Shown piece by piece: positions 18,301 to 26,306 of a stretch of 64,000 nt of DNA. Every line of letters begins with the position of its first letter. The stretch's first letter is position 1. The position numbers and the translations under genes are program-made. Source of the stretch: CAJXNP01 sp050305935 (lineage in GTDB: Bacteria; Bacteroidota; Bacteroidia; Cytophagales; Cyclobacteriaceae); contig JBNLGG010000017.1 in assembly GCA_050305935.1 (NCBI GenBank), positions 1 through 64,000 on the forward strand, written 5' to 3'. Under the pieces are notes generated by a model. That model was not told the origin of the DNA. It worked only from the letters and a program-made list of their open reading frames with translations, and did not search any database.

Positions 18301-19689
18301 TACTATGATGATGATTAACTGACCGAACACGGCCGATTTCATCATTTTACTGGCCCCGGTAAAGCTGATTCCATCCATTAGGACTTTCCTTTCTTCACCA
18401 CGCAAATTTTCCAGGCTGCCCTTTTTCTGGGTAACACTAAAAGCAATGAACTCTACGATGATAACCGCCCCGTCAATGATAATCCCAAAGTCGATCGCAC
18501 CAAGACTCATCAGGTTTGCATCGATATTGAACACATACATAAGAGAGATGGCAAACAACAAACTGAGCGGAATGACTGAAGCTACTACCAGTCCCGACCT
18601 GAAGTCGCCCAGCAGTAGTATCACCACAAAAATCACGATCAAACAACCCAACAAGAGGTTTTCGGTAATGGTTTCGGTGGTACGGTCTATCAGCTCAGAT
18701 CTTTCCAAAAAGCCATTGATATAAACTCCCTCTGGCAAAAGGACCTGAATTTCTTCCACCCTCTCTTTGACATTATTGATGATTTCCCGGGAGTTTCCTC
18801 CTTTTAACATCATAATCTGGCCCAGCACTTTTTCCCCTTCACCATTTCCTGTGATCGCCCCAAAGCGATTGGCGTAGCCAAATTTCACTTCTGCCAGGTC
18901 CTTTACAAAAACCGGGATTCCATCCACCCGGTCTATTATAATGTTTTCAATATCGCTTATCGCCTTCGCAAGCCCCTCGCCCCTGATAAAATAGCTTCTG
19001 TTTCCTTTTTCTATATACCCTCCTCCGGTAACACCATTATTTGCTTTCAGCGCACGAAACACTTCGGGCATTGTCATGTTAAATGCACGAAGCTTTTCCG
19101 GGTCAACGGCCACCTCATATTGCTTGAGGTAGCCTCCCCATGTATTGATTTCGACTACTCCCGGAATCCCGGACAAGTGCCGTTTTACAATCCAATCCTG
19201 TATCGTGCGCAAGTCCATGGCGGAGTACTTTCCCTCATAGCCCGGCTTCGTGTCAAGCGTATATTGGTAAATCTCACCCAGCCCGGTAGAAATAGGTCCC
19301 ATAAATGGTTCGCCGAAGGACTCGGGAATATTATCTGTTGCTGCTTTAATTTTTTCTGCGATCAATTGCCGCGGAAGGTAAGTACCCATTTTATCATCAA
19401 AGACAATGGTCACCACCGAAAGCCCAAACTTGGACACTGATCGGATCTCCCGCACTCCCGGTAAATTGGCCATTTCCAACTCTACAGGATAGGTGATGAA
19501 TTGCTCAACGTCCTCTGTGGACAAATTCCGGGAAGTAGTGATCACCTGCACCTGGTTATTAGTAATATCCGGAACAGCTCCAATAGGCAGTTGGGAGAGT
19601 GCAAACAGGCCAAAAGCTATAACCGACAAGGTAAACAAGACCACAATCAGCTTATTGCGTATACTGAAAGCAATAATATTCTCTAGCAT
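15349..19689 (-). CDS. CzcA-type metal RND pump fused to TolC-like outer-membrane channel
   Basis: 1446 residues, against about 1040 for ordinary CzcA/CusA. Residues 1-1040 form a complete HME-RND pump with twelve predicted membrane helices. The transmembrane-4 motif reads DFGIIIDGAVIIVE, the DFG-DGA-VE arrangement of divalent-metal (Co/Zn/Cd) exporters rather than the Cu/Ag type. After it comes a new hydrophobic segment ending VFAQNEP (about residue 1069), like a signal peptide, then an outer-membrane-factor domain (about 1070-1446) with two long coiled-coil regions. It drives proton-coupled export of metal from periplasm or cytoplasm to the outside. The adaptor gene follows directly; a two-component system precedes. 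Confidence 0.92.
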   Translation of the reverse strand: MLENIIAFSIRNKLIVVLFTLSVIAFGLFALSQLPIGAVPDITNNQVQVITTSRNLSTEDVEQFITYPVELEMANLPGVREIRSVSKFGLSVVTIVFDDKMGTYLPRQLIAEKIKAATDNIPESFGEPFMGPISTGLGEIYQYTLDTKPGYEGKYSAMDLRTIQDWIVKRHLSGIPGVVEINTWGGYLKQYEVAVDPEKLRAFNMTMPEVFRALKANNGVTGGGYIEKGNRSYFIRGEGLAKAISDIENIIIDRVDGIPVFVKDLAEVKFGYANRFGAITGNGEGEKVLGQIMMLKGGNSREIINNVKERVEEIQVLLPEGVYINGFLERSELIDRTTETITENLLLGCLIVIFVVILLLGDFRSGLVVASVIPLSLLFAISLMYVFNIDANLMSLGAIDFGIIIDGAVIIVEFIAFSVTQKKGSLENLRGEERKVLMDGISFTGASKMMKSAVFGQLIIIIVFIPILSLRSVEGKMFAPMAQTFCFALIGAMIFCFTYVPVVSSLFLRPPRSNKKSFSERLMESLQSMYLPVIRWALGHKNIVLGSSMALLAVSVFLFARMGGEFVPTLDEGDFVIQPVLKTGTSLSETIEITTEIEQILLDKFPEVDQVVSRIGAAEVPTDPMSMEEADVIIKLSPKSEWVSASSKDELADKIKSELELIAGLEYEFTQPIEMRFNELITGVRADVAIKIFGEDMKILAEKANEVKRLISGVEGASDIIVEKVEGLPQVMIKYDRQKLAKYGLNVSDLNEYVSLAFSGISAGSIFEGERRFDLTLRLQGHFREDLSSLGKLYIALPESDSQVPLRELAEIDYTAGPAKISRDNTMRRIVIGINVRNRDMESVVKDISSILDSELTLPSGYSVSYGGQFENLRSATKRLQLAVPIALLLIFIMLHFALGSFKQALLVYSAIPLAAVGGVLLLWIRGLPFSISAGVGFIALFGIAVLNGLVLIEHFKELKNNGLQSINELIIKGASERIRPVLLTASAAALGFFPMALSTSSGAEVQRPLATVVIGGLVTSTLLTLMVLPVLYAMFQEKRNNSKKLKPLITVLVLLAVFIGLPATVFAQNEPGELEGIIDLASQQNAELKSEKLKVQQKQKLSAQSWNLHKTEVYYNSDENNIAENGYPIAVWGVSQYLEFPTVYMSQKRFAGYQYEMQQADYQVRLRELSKNVSQAYNEIIYVKHKTRIALFLDSLYNQFSQAAERRYELGETNYLEKLTAEARSNQIRTRLLQLREERDIAYKNLYQLVQTDSAFEISEESLLPIDNASFELKQSPEILYYEHAQNAALALNQVEKNKLLPDLSLEYFQGTNSNENARVYQGLQIGVHIPIFFGSQQAKIQCSRIQVEIENKRLLDYQRRIQAKIDVLRAQMDKYEEAINYYHETGSRLAWELLNTATRSYKEGEIDFLQYVQTIDHAKEIESEFLESVKMYNRTYYELKYITL

Positions 19690-19753
19690 AATCTACTTTG
19701 ATATTCACATGACAAAAGTAGCTCAGCATGCATTAGGGGATTCTGAGTATTTT

Positions 19754-19774
19754 CTTAAGATTTCCTTAAAATTA
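19754..19774 (-). promoter_or_regulatory. Direct-repeat operator before the efflux operon
   Basis: Two copies of CTTAA(A/G)ATT start 11 bases apart (19754 and 19765, read on the plus strand). The site lies about 65-85 bases upstream of the pump start and overlaps the last bases of the kinase gene. The same pair of repeats with the same spacing occurs upstream of the response regulator. OmpR-type regulators bind such tandem sites at about one helical turn, so autoregulation and operon control by the neighbouring regulator are likely. Confidence 0.55.
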
Positions 19775-21160
19775 AAGGTGTTTACTGGTAAAATTAAGTG
19801 ATACGGTGGTTCCTACTCCATATTGACTTTGTAACGATATTGTTATCCCTAGAAGATCACAAAGCCTTTTCACAATGGACAATCCCAGACCGTTACCTTT
19901 GGTTTTGGGGTAAATCAGAGCGTCAGATCGATAAAACCGCTCAAATATTTTCGACAATTCCTCCTCGCGAATTCCTATTCCCTGGTCCCTGATTTCACAA
20001 ATAACCTGTCCGTTAAAATCATGCAATGATAAGGAGATAACCCCACCTGTTTTTGAATATTTAATTGCGTTCGACAATAGATTCTCAATTATGATGTCAA
20101 CGAGATAGGGATCAGATGTAATTTGAATAGCATACGGAACAGAAATATCGATCTTTAGGTGCTTCTCTGAAATGGTAAATTGAAGCCTGGAAAGTACATT
20201 TTCAATCAATTCAACTAAATCAAAAACCTTGTTTTCTAAAGCTTCCAGTTGTCCATCAAACCTGGCCAATAGCAATAATTGATCTACCAGATGATTCATC
20301 CGGTTTATTTCGAGGATGGAATATTCTATTTTCTCTAAATATTCTTCTGTTCTTCGAGGTTTTCGAATGAGCACTTCCAGTGTTCCTTTAAGTATCGCCA
20401 AGGGGGTCCTTAATTCGTGGCTTGCGTCAGAAGTGAATTGCTTTTCTCGCTTCACAGCGTTTTCGATCCGATCTAACAGATCATTGATCGTCACCACGAG
20501 GGTGTGTAATTCATCCTTGTTGATGGGAATACTAATGCGTTGGCTTAAATTTTCACGCGTTATTAAATTTGCAGTATCAATGACATCAATGATGGGCCGG
20601 ATACTTCGACTAACAATAAGCCTGGCCACCAAAAACAAGATGATCAGTACCACGGGCAAAGCCGTGAGTAGGATCCTTTTCAAATTTGAAAGTACCATTT
20701 GGGAATCTTCCATTGACATGGCAACCAATAGATATCCATAGCTTTTATCGTTTTTCGAAATGGAGACCTGAATCTGTCGAATGGCTTTTCCGGAAAGTTT
20801 AGTATTATAAAATTTATCTTCTTCTTGCGAAGGCAAATAAACCAGATTTCCTTCTTTTAAATTGGGAGACTTGGTGATTAAATGCCCTTTGTCATCAATA
20901 ACTTGTACAAACACCGGATTAACCTCTATTGTGCGATGTTCTCTTTCCAACCATTCAACTTCATCCTTAAAACTCAAGGTATCATTTAAAATAGTCAATT
21001 CACTTCTGTGTTTATCTACTTCATAATCCAGGTCATTATTAAGGTGGTAGTAAACAGTAGCGCTCACAATAAAATATATCATGAAAAACACCAAAATGAC
21101 TACAGTTGCTGTAGACAGCATATAGTACAAGGCGATACGGTTCTTGATGGAAAGATTCAT
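19772..21160 (-). CDS. HAMP sensor histidine kinase for metal efflux
   Basis: 462 residues. Helix 1 (about 10-33) and helix 2 (about 162-182) enclose a periplasmic sensing domain of about 125 residues. A HAMP domain follows, then HisKA with FTSDASHELRTPLAILKG (phospho-His near 248) and a full HATPase (N box IENLLSNAIKYS, G boxes GQGIG-like RDQGIGI and GNGLGLSIVKRL). The start overlaps the regulator stop by four bases. Position next to the pump operon indicates a CzcS/CusS-like role: sensing periplasmic metal. Confidence 0.9.
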   Translation of the reverse strand: MNLSIKNRIALYYMLSTATVVILVFFMIYFIVSATVYYHLNNDLDYEVDKHRSELTILNDTLSFKDEVEWLEREHRTIEVNPVFVQVIDDKGHLITKSPNLKEGNLVYLPSQEEDKFYNTKLSGKAIRQIQVSISKNDKSYGYLLVAMSMEDSQMVLSNLKRILLTALPVVLIILFLVARLIVSRSIRPIIDVIDTANLITRENLSQRISIPINKDELHTLVVTINDLLDRIENAVKREKQFTSDASHELRTPLAILKGTLEVLIRKPRRTEEYLEKIEYSILEINRMNHLVDQLLLLARFDGQLEALENKVFDLVELIENVLSRLQFTISEKHLKIDISVPYAIQITSDPYLVDIIIENLLSNAIKYSKTGGVISLSLHDFNGQVICEIRDQGIGIREEELSKIFERFYRSDALIYPKTKGNGLGLSIVKRLCDLLGITISLQSQYGVGTTVSLNFTSKHL

Positions 21161-21825
21161 AATTCTTTTGCGATATACCCTACTCCGCGAATGGTTTGAA
21201 TATACTCTTCATCCTTACCTAATTTTAGCTTTTTACGAAGGGAATTAATATAAACATCTATCACCCCGGTATTGTATTCAAAGTGTATATCCCATACACT
21301 TTCAATTATCCTCGTTCTGCGACAAACTTTGTTTTTATTCCTTAACAGGTATTCTAACAATGCAAATTCTTTCTGTGTCAGAAAAATTTCATCCCCACCT
21401 TTAAAAACCTGGTGTGATTCTGTATCTAATTTGATGCGTCCCAGTTGAAATACGGCATGTTCTCCTTTCTTGGTCCTGAATTGTACTTTAATCCTTTCAA
21501 GTAATTCTTCAAAACTGAAAGGTTTCTTAATGTAATCATTGGCACCTGCCTGCAATCCAAAAATCGTATCTTGTACCGTGTCTCTTGCCGTTAAAAAGAT
21601 AATGGGAACTGTCGCATTTTGTTTTCTAAACTGACGACAGACTTCAATGCCACTTAAACCGGGTATCATCCAATCTAAAAGAAGTAAGTCATAATTTTCA
21701 GTCAGTGCCAGGTGTAAACCCTGGTTTCCATCAGTAGCGATGTCTACCGAATAGGACTCTTCTTCTAAACCTTGTTTTAAAAAATTTAGGATTCCGATCT
21801 CATCTTCAATGATTAAAATGCGCAT
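21157..21825 (-). CDS. OmpR-family response regulator for metal efflux
   Basis: 222 residues. The receiver domain (1-115) has acidic pocket residues in IIEDE, the phospho-acceptor in LLLLDWMIPGLSG (Asp about 51), the conserved Thr in FLTARD and Lys in KKPFSF. The C-terminal winged helix (about 125-220) has KEFALLEYLLRNK and a recognition segment VIDVYINSLRKKL. It should bind the CTTAA-type direct repeats found before its own gene and before the pump gene. It is co-transcribed with the kinase. Confidence 0.92.
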   Translation of the reverse strand: MRILIIEDEIGILNFLKQGLEEESYSVDIATDGNQGLHLALTENYDLLLLDWMIPGLSGIEVCRQFRKQNATVPIIFLTARDTVQDTIFGLQAGANDYIKKPFSFEELLERIKVQFRTKKGEHAVFQLGRIKLDTESHQVFKGGDEIFLTQKEFALLEYLLRNKNKVCRRTRIIESVWDIHFEYNTGVIDVYINSLRKKLKLGKDEEYIQTIRGVGYIAKEL

Positions 21826-21919
21826 ATTCTAGCAAGCCCAATTGGGGATTGACCATTTTTAAATGAAAAAAAAAATTGGCGCCAACTTGATTCCATCATT
21901 TAAAATTAGACAAACTGAG

Positions 21920-21962
21920 CTTAAATTTTATTTAGCAATTCTTAAAATTAGCTTAAGATTTT
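21920..21962 (-). promoter_or_regulatory. Direct-repeat operator upstream of the response regulator
   Basis: CTTAA occurs at 21920, 21941 and 21952. The last two form CTTAA(A/G)ATT units 11 bases apart, the same arrangement as at 19754-19774. It lies about 115 bases before the regulator start and just after the thioredoxin gene. Autoregulation is inferred. Confidence 0.5.
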
Positions 21963-21970
21963 TGATGAGA

Positions 21971-22273
21971 TCAACTGTTTTGATTGATTATATTGACTAT
22001 TTGATGCTTTGGTGGCACACCTGTCTGCCGCCACACCTGTTTTCCATTCTTAAAAAGCATCACCGTTGGCACTCCCTGAATTTGATATTGAGCCGCCAAA
22101 TTTCGATTTCGGTCTACGTCTATCTTAATCACCTTAACCTTGTCCTTCAACGCCCCTGCGATATCTTTTAACATTGGCGAAAGAATTTTACAGGGGCCGC
22201 ACCATTCCGCATGAAAATCAATTAAAACCAGAGGAGCTGAATTGATAATTTGATTGAAACTGCTCTTTTTCAT
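21971..22273 (-). CDS. trxA: Thioredoxin
   Basis: 100 residues, one thioredoxin domain without signal peptide, hence cytoplasmic. The redox motif is WCGPC (residues about 25-29) preceded by FHAE, and the cis-proline loop is GVPTVMLFKNG. The length is the usual one for TrxA. It reduces protein disulfides using thioredoxin reductase, not encoded here. It lies upstream of the metal two-component genes on the same strand but with a 145-base gap containing their operator, so separate transcription is likely. Confidence 0.9.
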   Translation of the reverse strand: MKKSSFNQIINSAPLVLIDFHAEWCGPCKILSPMLKDIAGALKDKVKVIKIDVDRNRNLAAQYQIQGVPTVMLFKNGKQVWRQTGVPPKHQIVNIINQNS

Positions 22274-22408
22274 ACCAATCAGTTTTATTTCGATTTAATA
22301 ATAATATTCTATCATAAAGCCCAATAATTCAACTTTATTTAATTTGAAACAAATTAATATTATTGTTGTATATACAATCATGCAAATAGAGTTTAACGAA
22401 CAATAAAA

Positions 22409-23263
22409 ATGAGAACAATTAAGAAAATCCACGATTCAGAATACCGCCCAATTGCCGACTTGATCACTTACTCTCCCATGCCGAGCGCCAGGCTTCAACA
22501 AGTTGATCCATTTATATTTCTTAATCATCACGGTCCGCAGGAATACCCCAGGAATAACCATGGACTTCCATTTGGCCCACACCCCCACCGCGGAATGGAA
22601 ACGGTAACGTTCATCATTGACGGAGACATCATGCACAAAGATTCAGGTGGCCATGAAAGTATCATCCAGGCGGGTGGAATTCAATGGATGACGGCTGGAA
22701 GCGGCCTGATCCACGCTGAGGTTTCTTCGGACAAATTCAAGAAGCAAGGGGGCAAAATGGAAATCCTCCAGCTTTGGCTCAACCTCCCGGCAAAACATAA
22801 AATGGCGAAACCTTTCTACAAGGGCCTTCAAAAAAATGAAATACCCACCCTGGAATTGAATAAAGGAAAAATTCGTACTCAAATTATTTCCGGGAATTGG
22901 TGGGAAGCGACGGGAGCTTTCGAATCCATCAGTGATATATCGCTTGCTACATTTTACCTGGATGAAGGCAGTTCATTTGACATTGATATTCCTGTTAACC
23001 ACAATGTCTTTTTCCACACTGTACGAGGCCACATAAACGTCAATGGTGGGGAGGCAAAACAATACCAATTGGTGGAATTTGAAAATGACAATACTAAACT
23101 CTCCATAGGAGCCAAATCAGACTCAATCATTATCCTCGGCCATGCAAAACCCTTTAATGAACCCATGGTTGCCCAGGGCCCATTTGTGATGAATACCCAG
23201 GAAGAAATCCAGCAAGCTTATCGTGATTACCAAAATGGAAAATTTGGAAGCTGGAATCATTAG
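22409..23263 (+). CDS. Pirin family protein
   Basis: 284 residues, cytoplasmic bicupin. The N-terminal cupin carries the family metal ligands in FGPHPHRGMETVTFI and the later SGLIHAE, where His and Glu bind Fe. The C-terminal cupin is degenerate as in other pirins. Some pirins have quercetinase activity, others modulate enzymes; the role here cannot be told. It begins a plus-strand group with the nucleotidyltransferase 24 bases downstream. Confidence 0.9.
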   Translation: MRTIKKIHDSEYRPIADLITYSPMPSARLQQVDPFIFLNHHGPQEYPRNNHGLPFGPHPHRGMETVTFIIDGDIMHKDSGGHESIIQAGGIQWMTAGSGLIHAEVSSDKFKKQGGKMEILQLWLNLPAKHKMAKPFYKGLQKNEIPTLELNKGKIRTQIISGNWWEATGAFESISDISLATFYLDEGSSFDIDIPVNHNVFFHTVRGHINVNGGEAKQYQLVEFENDNTKLSIGAKSDSIIILGHAKPFNEPMVAQGPFVMNTQEEIQQAYRDYQNGKFGSWNH

Positions 23264-23287
23264 TATTTACTTTACCTAAAAAAGTGA

Positions 23288-24070
23288 ATGGAGATTGTCG
23301 GACTTATTCCCGCTGCCGGGCGGGCAACCCGCCTTGGAAATATTGATCGAAGTAAGGAGCTACTTGAAATTGACTTCCAGGGAAAAAGGCAGGTAATCTC
23401 TAAGTTTCTCATAGACAATTACAAAGAAGCGGGAATCAGGAACATTCATTTTATCATTCGGGATGGCAAGTGGGATATTCCTGCCTTTTATAATAATGGG
23501 AGTCGATTCGATATTCATGTTGCTTACCAGTTAGCGAAATATCCGTACGGCGTTCCATTTACACTTTATGAGGCAACACACTTTATTTCGGACAGATATG
23601 TAGCCCTGGGATTTCCGGATATGTATCTCACCCCAACGAGTGCTTTTGATTCGCTTAGGCAAAAAATGGTCGCAACAAATTCAGACCTTGTGCTCGGTCT
23701 GTTTCCTGTCAAAAACACTTCAAAGTGGGACATGGTGGAGCTAAATGATAAGGGTCAGATAATTGATATCAAAATAAAACCTCAACATACCCAACTGACA
23801 TGTGGATGGTCAGTGGCACTTTGGTCACCCTTATTCACACGGTATTTACAAGACAAGATCCATTTCTTTCTTAAAAACGAAGAAAAAGAACGCTTAAAAC
23901 TTGAGAAACAACTTAATCGGGAAATTTATCCGGGAGACATTTTTAAAAGTTTTATATTGGAGGGGCATAAGACTGACTATGTTTTGTTCGAGGATGGCGA
24001 GTGTATCGATCTGGGCACATGGGACGACTTTAACAATTTTAATCATGACGAAAAAATCAAAAAACAATAG
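23288..24070 (+). CDS. Sugar-phosphate nucleotidyltransferase family protein
   Basis: 260 residues. The N-terminus GLIPAAGRATRLGNIDRSKEL is a slightly altered version of the nucleotide-binding signature GxGxRLxPxTxxxPKxL, with SKELLEI at the Lys position. The PDMYLTP segment near 115 supplies the metal-binding Asp (FPD). It resembles RmlA/glucose-1-phosphate nucleotidyltransferases in length. The sugar substrate is unknown. Its 3' end overlaps the start of the SUI1 gene by 26 bases. Confidence 0.8.
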   Translation: MEIVGLIPAAGRATRLGNIDRSKELLEIDFQGKRQVISKFLIDNYKEAGIRNIHFIIRDGKWDIPAFYNNGSRFDIHVAYQLAKYPYGVPFTLYEATHFISDRYVALGFPDMYLTPTSAFDSLRQKMVATNSDLVLGLFPVKNTSKWDMVELNDKGQIIDIKIKPQHTQLTCGWSVALWSPLFTRYLQDKIHFFLKNEEKERLKLEKQLNREIYPGDIFKSFILEGHKTDYVLFEDGECIDLGTWDDFNNFNHDEKIKKQ

Positions 24071-24392
24071 AGAGGGCATAGTTTACTCCACTGATTCAAG
24101 CTTTGAGTATCAATACGAGGAAGACACAGAGGAAGACACACTTCCCATACACCAGCAAGACCTTCGAATACAGTTAGATAAAAAAGCTCGTGGTGGCAAA
24201 AAAGTCACACTTATCACCGGTTTCAAGGGAACTGAGAGGGACCTCGCCGAACTTGGTAAAATGCTGAAATCCAGGTGTGGAGTTGGCGGTACTGCTAAAA
24301 ATGGTGAAATCCTCATCCAGGGGGATTTCAGGGACAAGGTATTGGATCTGCTCCTGGCAGCCGGATATAAGGCGAAGAAATCTGGAGGTTAG
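24045..24392 (+). CDS. SUI1/YciH-type translation initiation factor
   Basis: 115 residues from the ATG at 24045. Upstream in-frame codons belong to the overlap with the nucleotidyltransferase and look unlike protein of this family. The C-terminal 80 residues carry the eIF1/SUI1 signature: KARGGKKVTLITGFKGTERDLAELGKMLKSRCGVGGTAK, followed by ILIQGDFRDKVLDLL. The bacterial YciH protein monitors initiation-complex fidelity. The N-terminal acidic tail is typical of Bacteroidota members. The 26-base overlap suggests coupled translation. Confidence 0.9.
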   Translation: MTKKSKNNREGIVYSTDSSFEYQYEEDTEEDTLPIHQQDLRIQLDKKARGGKKVTLITGFKGTERDLAELGKMLKSRCGVGGTAKNGEILIQGDFRDKVLDLLLAAGYKAKKSGG

Positions 24393-24937
24393 TTGGTCTT
24401 TTTCAGCAATTTCTTCACTGCCTGCGCCTGGAGAAAATGCCGCTCTTCATGAGCGAGGATTATTTCAATTGCATCTTTAAGCGAATAAACGACATAGGAA
24501 GCTACCGGGGAAGAAATGACCCTGGTATAGTTGGACGGGCTTATTTCAGACAGGTAGGCTTTTAATTGCAACTGCATCATGTTAAACCGCGAAAGAATAT
24601 CTGCTGAAATTTCACTTTGCGAGGGCTCAAATACCGGAAAAGTCTTTTGCTTCTTATTAATTGTCTCCGGTTGAACAGATTTTAAAATTATCCTGCCAAG
24701 CAACTTCGGAATAAACGGAACCCTGCCCAACCAGAACGTCCGGTAAACCCCCTGATTTATTTGTTCAATGATCTTAAAGTAAAGTTCGTTTGTAACGATG
24801 ATGTGGTCTATACATTGGCCGATGCTCCACGAAACTTTATTGGGTTTAAAGTTAAGTTGTTCGAAATCCAGGGCAGAAAATTCTTCAATAAATCTGTCGG
24901 TTATTCTGCTAATTCTTTCAGTCCATGTAGTAAGCAT
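24389..24937 (-). CDS. DinB family protein
   Basis: 182 residues from the ATG at 24937 (MLTTWTERISRITDRF). The four-helix DinB_2 pattern is clear: WSIGQCIDHIIVTNELYF with the first metal-ligand His, and a C-terminal LAHEERHFLQAQAVKK with the other two His. Such proteins are metal-dependent enzymes, often thiol transferases, of mostly unknown substrate. Its stop overlaps the convergent SUI1 gene by four bases. Confidence 0.88.
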   Translation of the reverse strand: MLTTWTERISRITDRFIEEFSALDFEQLNFKPNKVSWSIGQCIDHIIVTNELYFKIIEQINQGVYRTFWLGRVPFIPKLLGRIILKSVQPETINKKQKTFPVFEPSQSEISADILSRFNMMQLQLKAYLSEISPSNYTRVISSPVASYVVYSLKDAIEIILAHEERHFLQAQAVKKLLKKTN

Positions 24938-24950
24938 AAAACAATAATAA

Positions 24951-25517
24951 TTAATACGTAGACATACCTTTATATACCTTCGATTCAGATATTGACACGA
25001 GTTGCCCGTGGAAGTTAATGATACCACCCGACAGGCCGCTGACCCTGGCGGTCGAGTTGGTACCGAAACTGGCATTCAAAAATACGGTGTACGAGCTTAG
25101 CCTGCCTTGCAAATACATGGTAACGGATAAACCATTTCTTGTCTCATTGATTTCATAGCGGGTGACACGGCACTCTTCGGTCACTCCCCCTACTCCATTG
25201 TAACCTACTCCTGTATTATTACCCACTTGCAATACCGCCATGGAGGAATCAACAGCCATGAAATTCAAAAGCGAATTGACGGGTACCAAAGAGCCGGTCC
25301 TGCCACTTAAATTCTGAGCTTCGAGAACAAACCTTCTTGAATGGATTAAGGAAGTTATGTATTCTTTCTTGGCAGCCCACTGCTCTTCCTGCTCCAGCAG
25401 CCTTTCCTCTCTCTGCATTTTCTTAAGCGTCTTTTTGTCCAGGCCTTCCTGTATCTCCTGCGAGAAAACCGGAGTAAGCATCAAAAATAAAGCAAAAGAA
25501 AATAAAATAGCCTTCAT
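24951..25517 (-). CDS. DUF4251 domain protein
   Basis: 188 residues with a clean signal peptide (MKAILFSFALFLMLTPVFSQ). A charged coiled-coil stretch of about 30 residues is followed by the DUF4251 domain (YITSLIHSRRFVLEAQNL, VDSSMAVLQVGNN, ending FHGQLVSISESKVYKG). The family is a small beta-rich periplasmic domain of Bacteroidota without known function. It is 13 bases upstream of the DinB gene and probably co-transcribed. Confidence 0.88.
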   Translation of the reverse strand: MKAILFSFALFLMLTPVFSQEIQEGLDKKTLKKMQREERLLEQEEQWAAKKEYITSLIHSRRFVLEAQNLSGRTGSLVPVNSLLNFMAVDSSMAVLQVGNNTGVGYNGVGGVTEECRVTRYEINETRNGLSVTMYLQGRLSSYTVFLNASFGTNSTARVSGLSGGIINFHGQLVSISESKVYKGMSTY

Positions 25518-25598
25518 ATGGTTCCAAGGTAGAATAGTTCAGTTGTTATTACAATAGCCGCCGCATCATTTATATCGCTACACCAGTGGCAACATCAT

Positions 25599-26069
25599 CT
25601 AAAGCCGTTTTATCAGCCTATAGTTAACAATGTCAATATTACTAACAAACTTGTGTTGTTCCCGCACTATCTCGAAGCCATGGCTCCGAAAGAACGGTAA
25701 TGCAGCTTTACTGGAATCCGTTTGTAGCTCACTTGCCTGTAAATCTATGACCATCCGCTCCAACTCCTCAAGAATCTTCGAGGCTATCCCCATCTTTTGA
25801 AAATCGGGCGACACAAATAAATAATCAATGTATCCAGGCAACTCCAATGAACCAAAACCGACCACTGTTTTATTCTGAAGCGCCACTATGAAAAATTGCT
25901 TTTCAATTTTTTCAAGCCACCTTTCAGGAAGTTGCAAGCCTTTTTGTATCCAGGCTTCTTTTTGCTCCAGTGTGTAAATTGACTCTGGTATGCCCTCAAT
26001 GCTTTGCCGGAATATATGAACAATCTGATTCCGGTCACCTGACCTCGCTCTTCTCAGGCGTAGTTCCAT
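25599..26069 (-). CDS. GNAT family N-acetyltransferase
   Basis: 156 residues from the ATG at 26069; a TTG two codons earlier is less likely. Acetyl-CoA-binding motif A appears as YLFVSPDFQKMGIASKILEELE, preceded by VVGFGSLE, and followed by the family-typical ALPFFRSHGFEIV. It transfers an acetyl group from acetyl-CoA to an amine; the substrate is unknown. No operon partner is obvious. Confidence 0.88.
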   Translation of the reverse strand: MELRLRRARSGDRNQIVHIFRQSIEGIPESIYTLEQKEAWIQKGLQLPERWLEKIEKQFFIVALQNKTVVGFGSLELPGYIDYLFVSPDFQKMGIASKILEELERMVIDLQASELQTDSSKAALPFFRSHGFEIVREQHKFVSNIDIVNYRLIKRL

Positions 26070-26150
26070 AAACAAAAGTAATATCTTTCGTCAGTTGGAT
26101 TGGTAAGGCTGGTACGTCTTTCCTATTTTTGGGAAACTTTAGGTAACAAA

Positions 26151-26306
26151 ATGAAACGGCTGGTTTTTAAGCTTCTTTCTTTTCTAAACAAAAAACTACT
26201 CCCCAGCTATATTTACAGGGATTTGACAAGGCTTTCCGCATTTGACAAAGCTATCGTCGGGTTTAAGATTTGGGTCACGTTAAATTATCTTGACCTTAAA
26301 AAGTAA
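26151..26306 (+). CDS. Small conserved basic protein
   Basis: 51 residues from the ATG at 26151 (MKRLVFKLLSFLNKKLLPSY). It is strongly basic, begins with an amphipathic or hydrophobic helix and ends KIWVTLNYLDLKK. I recall similar 50-residue proteins in Cytophagales, sometimes labelled SsrA-binding protein without basis; it is not SmpB. The last 11 bases overlap the convergent porin gene. Function unknown. Confidence 0.6.
   Translation: MKRLVFKLLSFLNKKLLPSYIYRDLTRLSAFDKAIVGFKIWVTLNYLDLKK

Noticed and set aside
15349..19689. Copper/silver (CusA) assignment for the pump
   Set aside because: The transmembrane-4 motif is of the DFG-DGA divalent-metal type.
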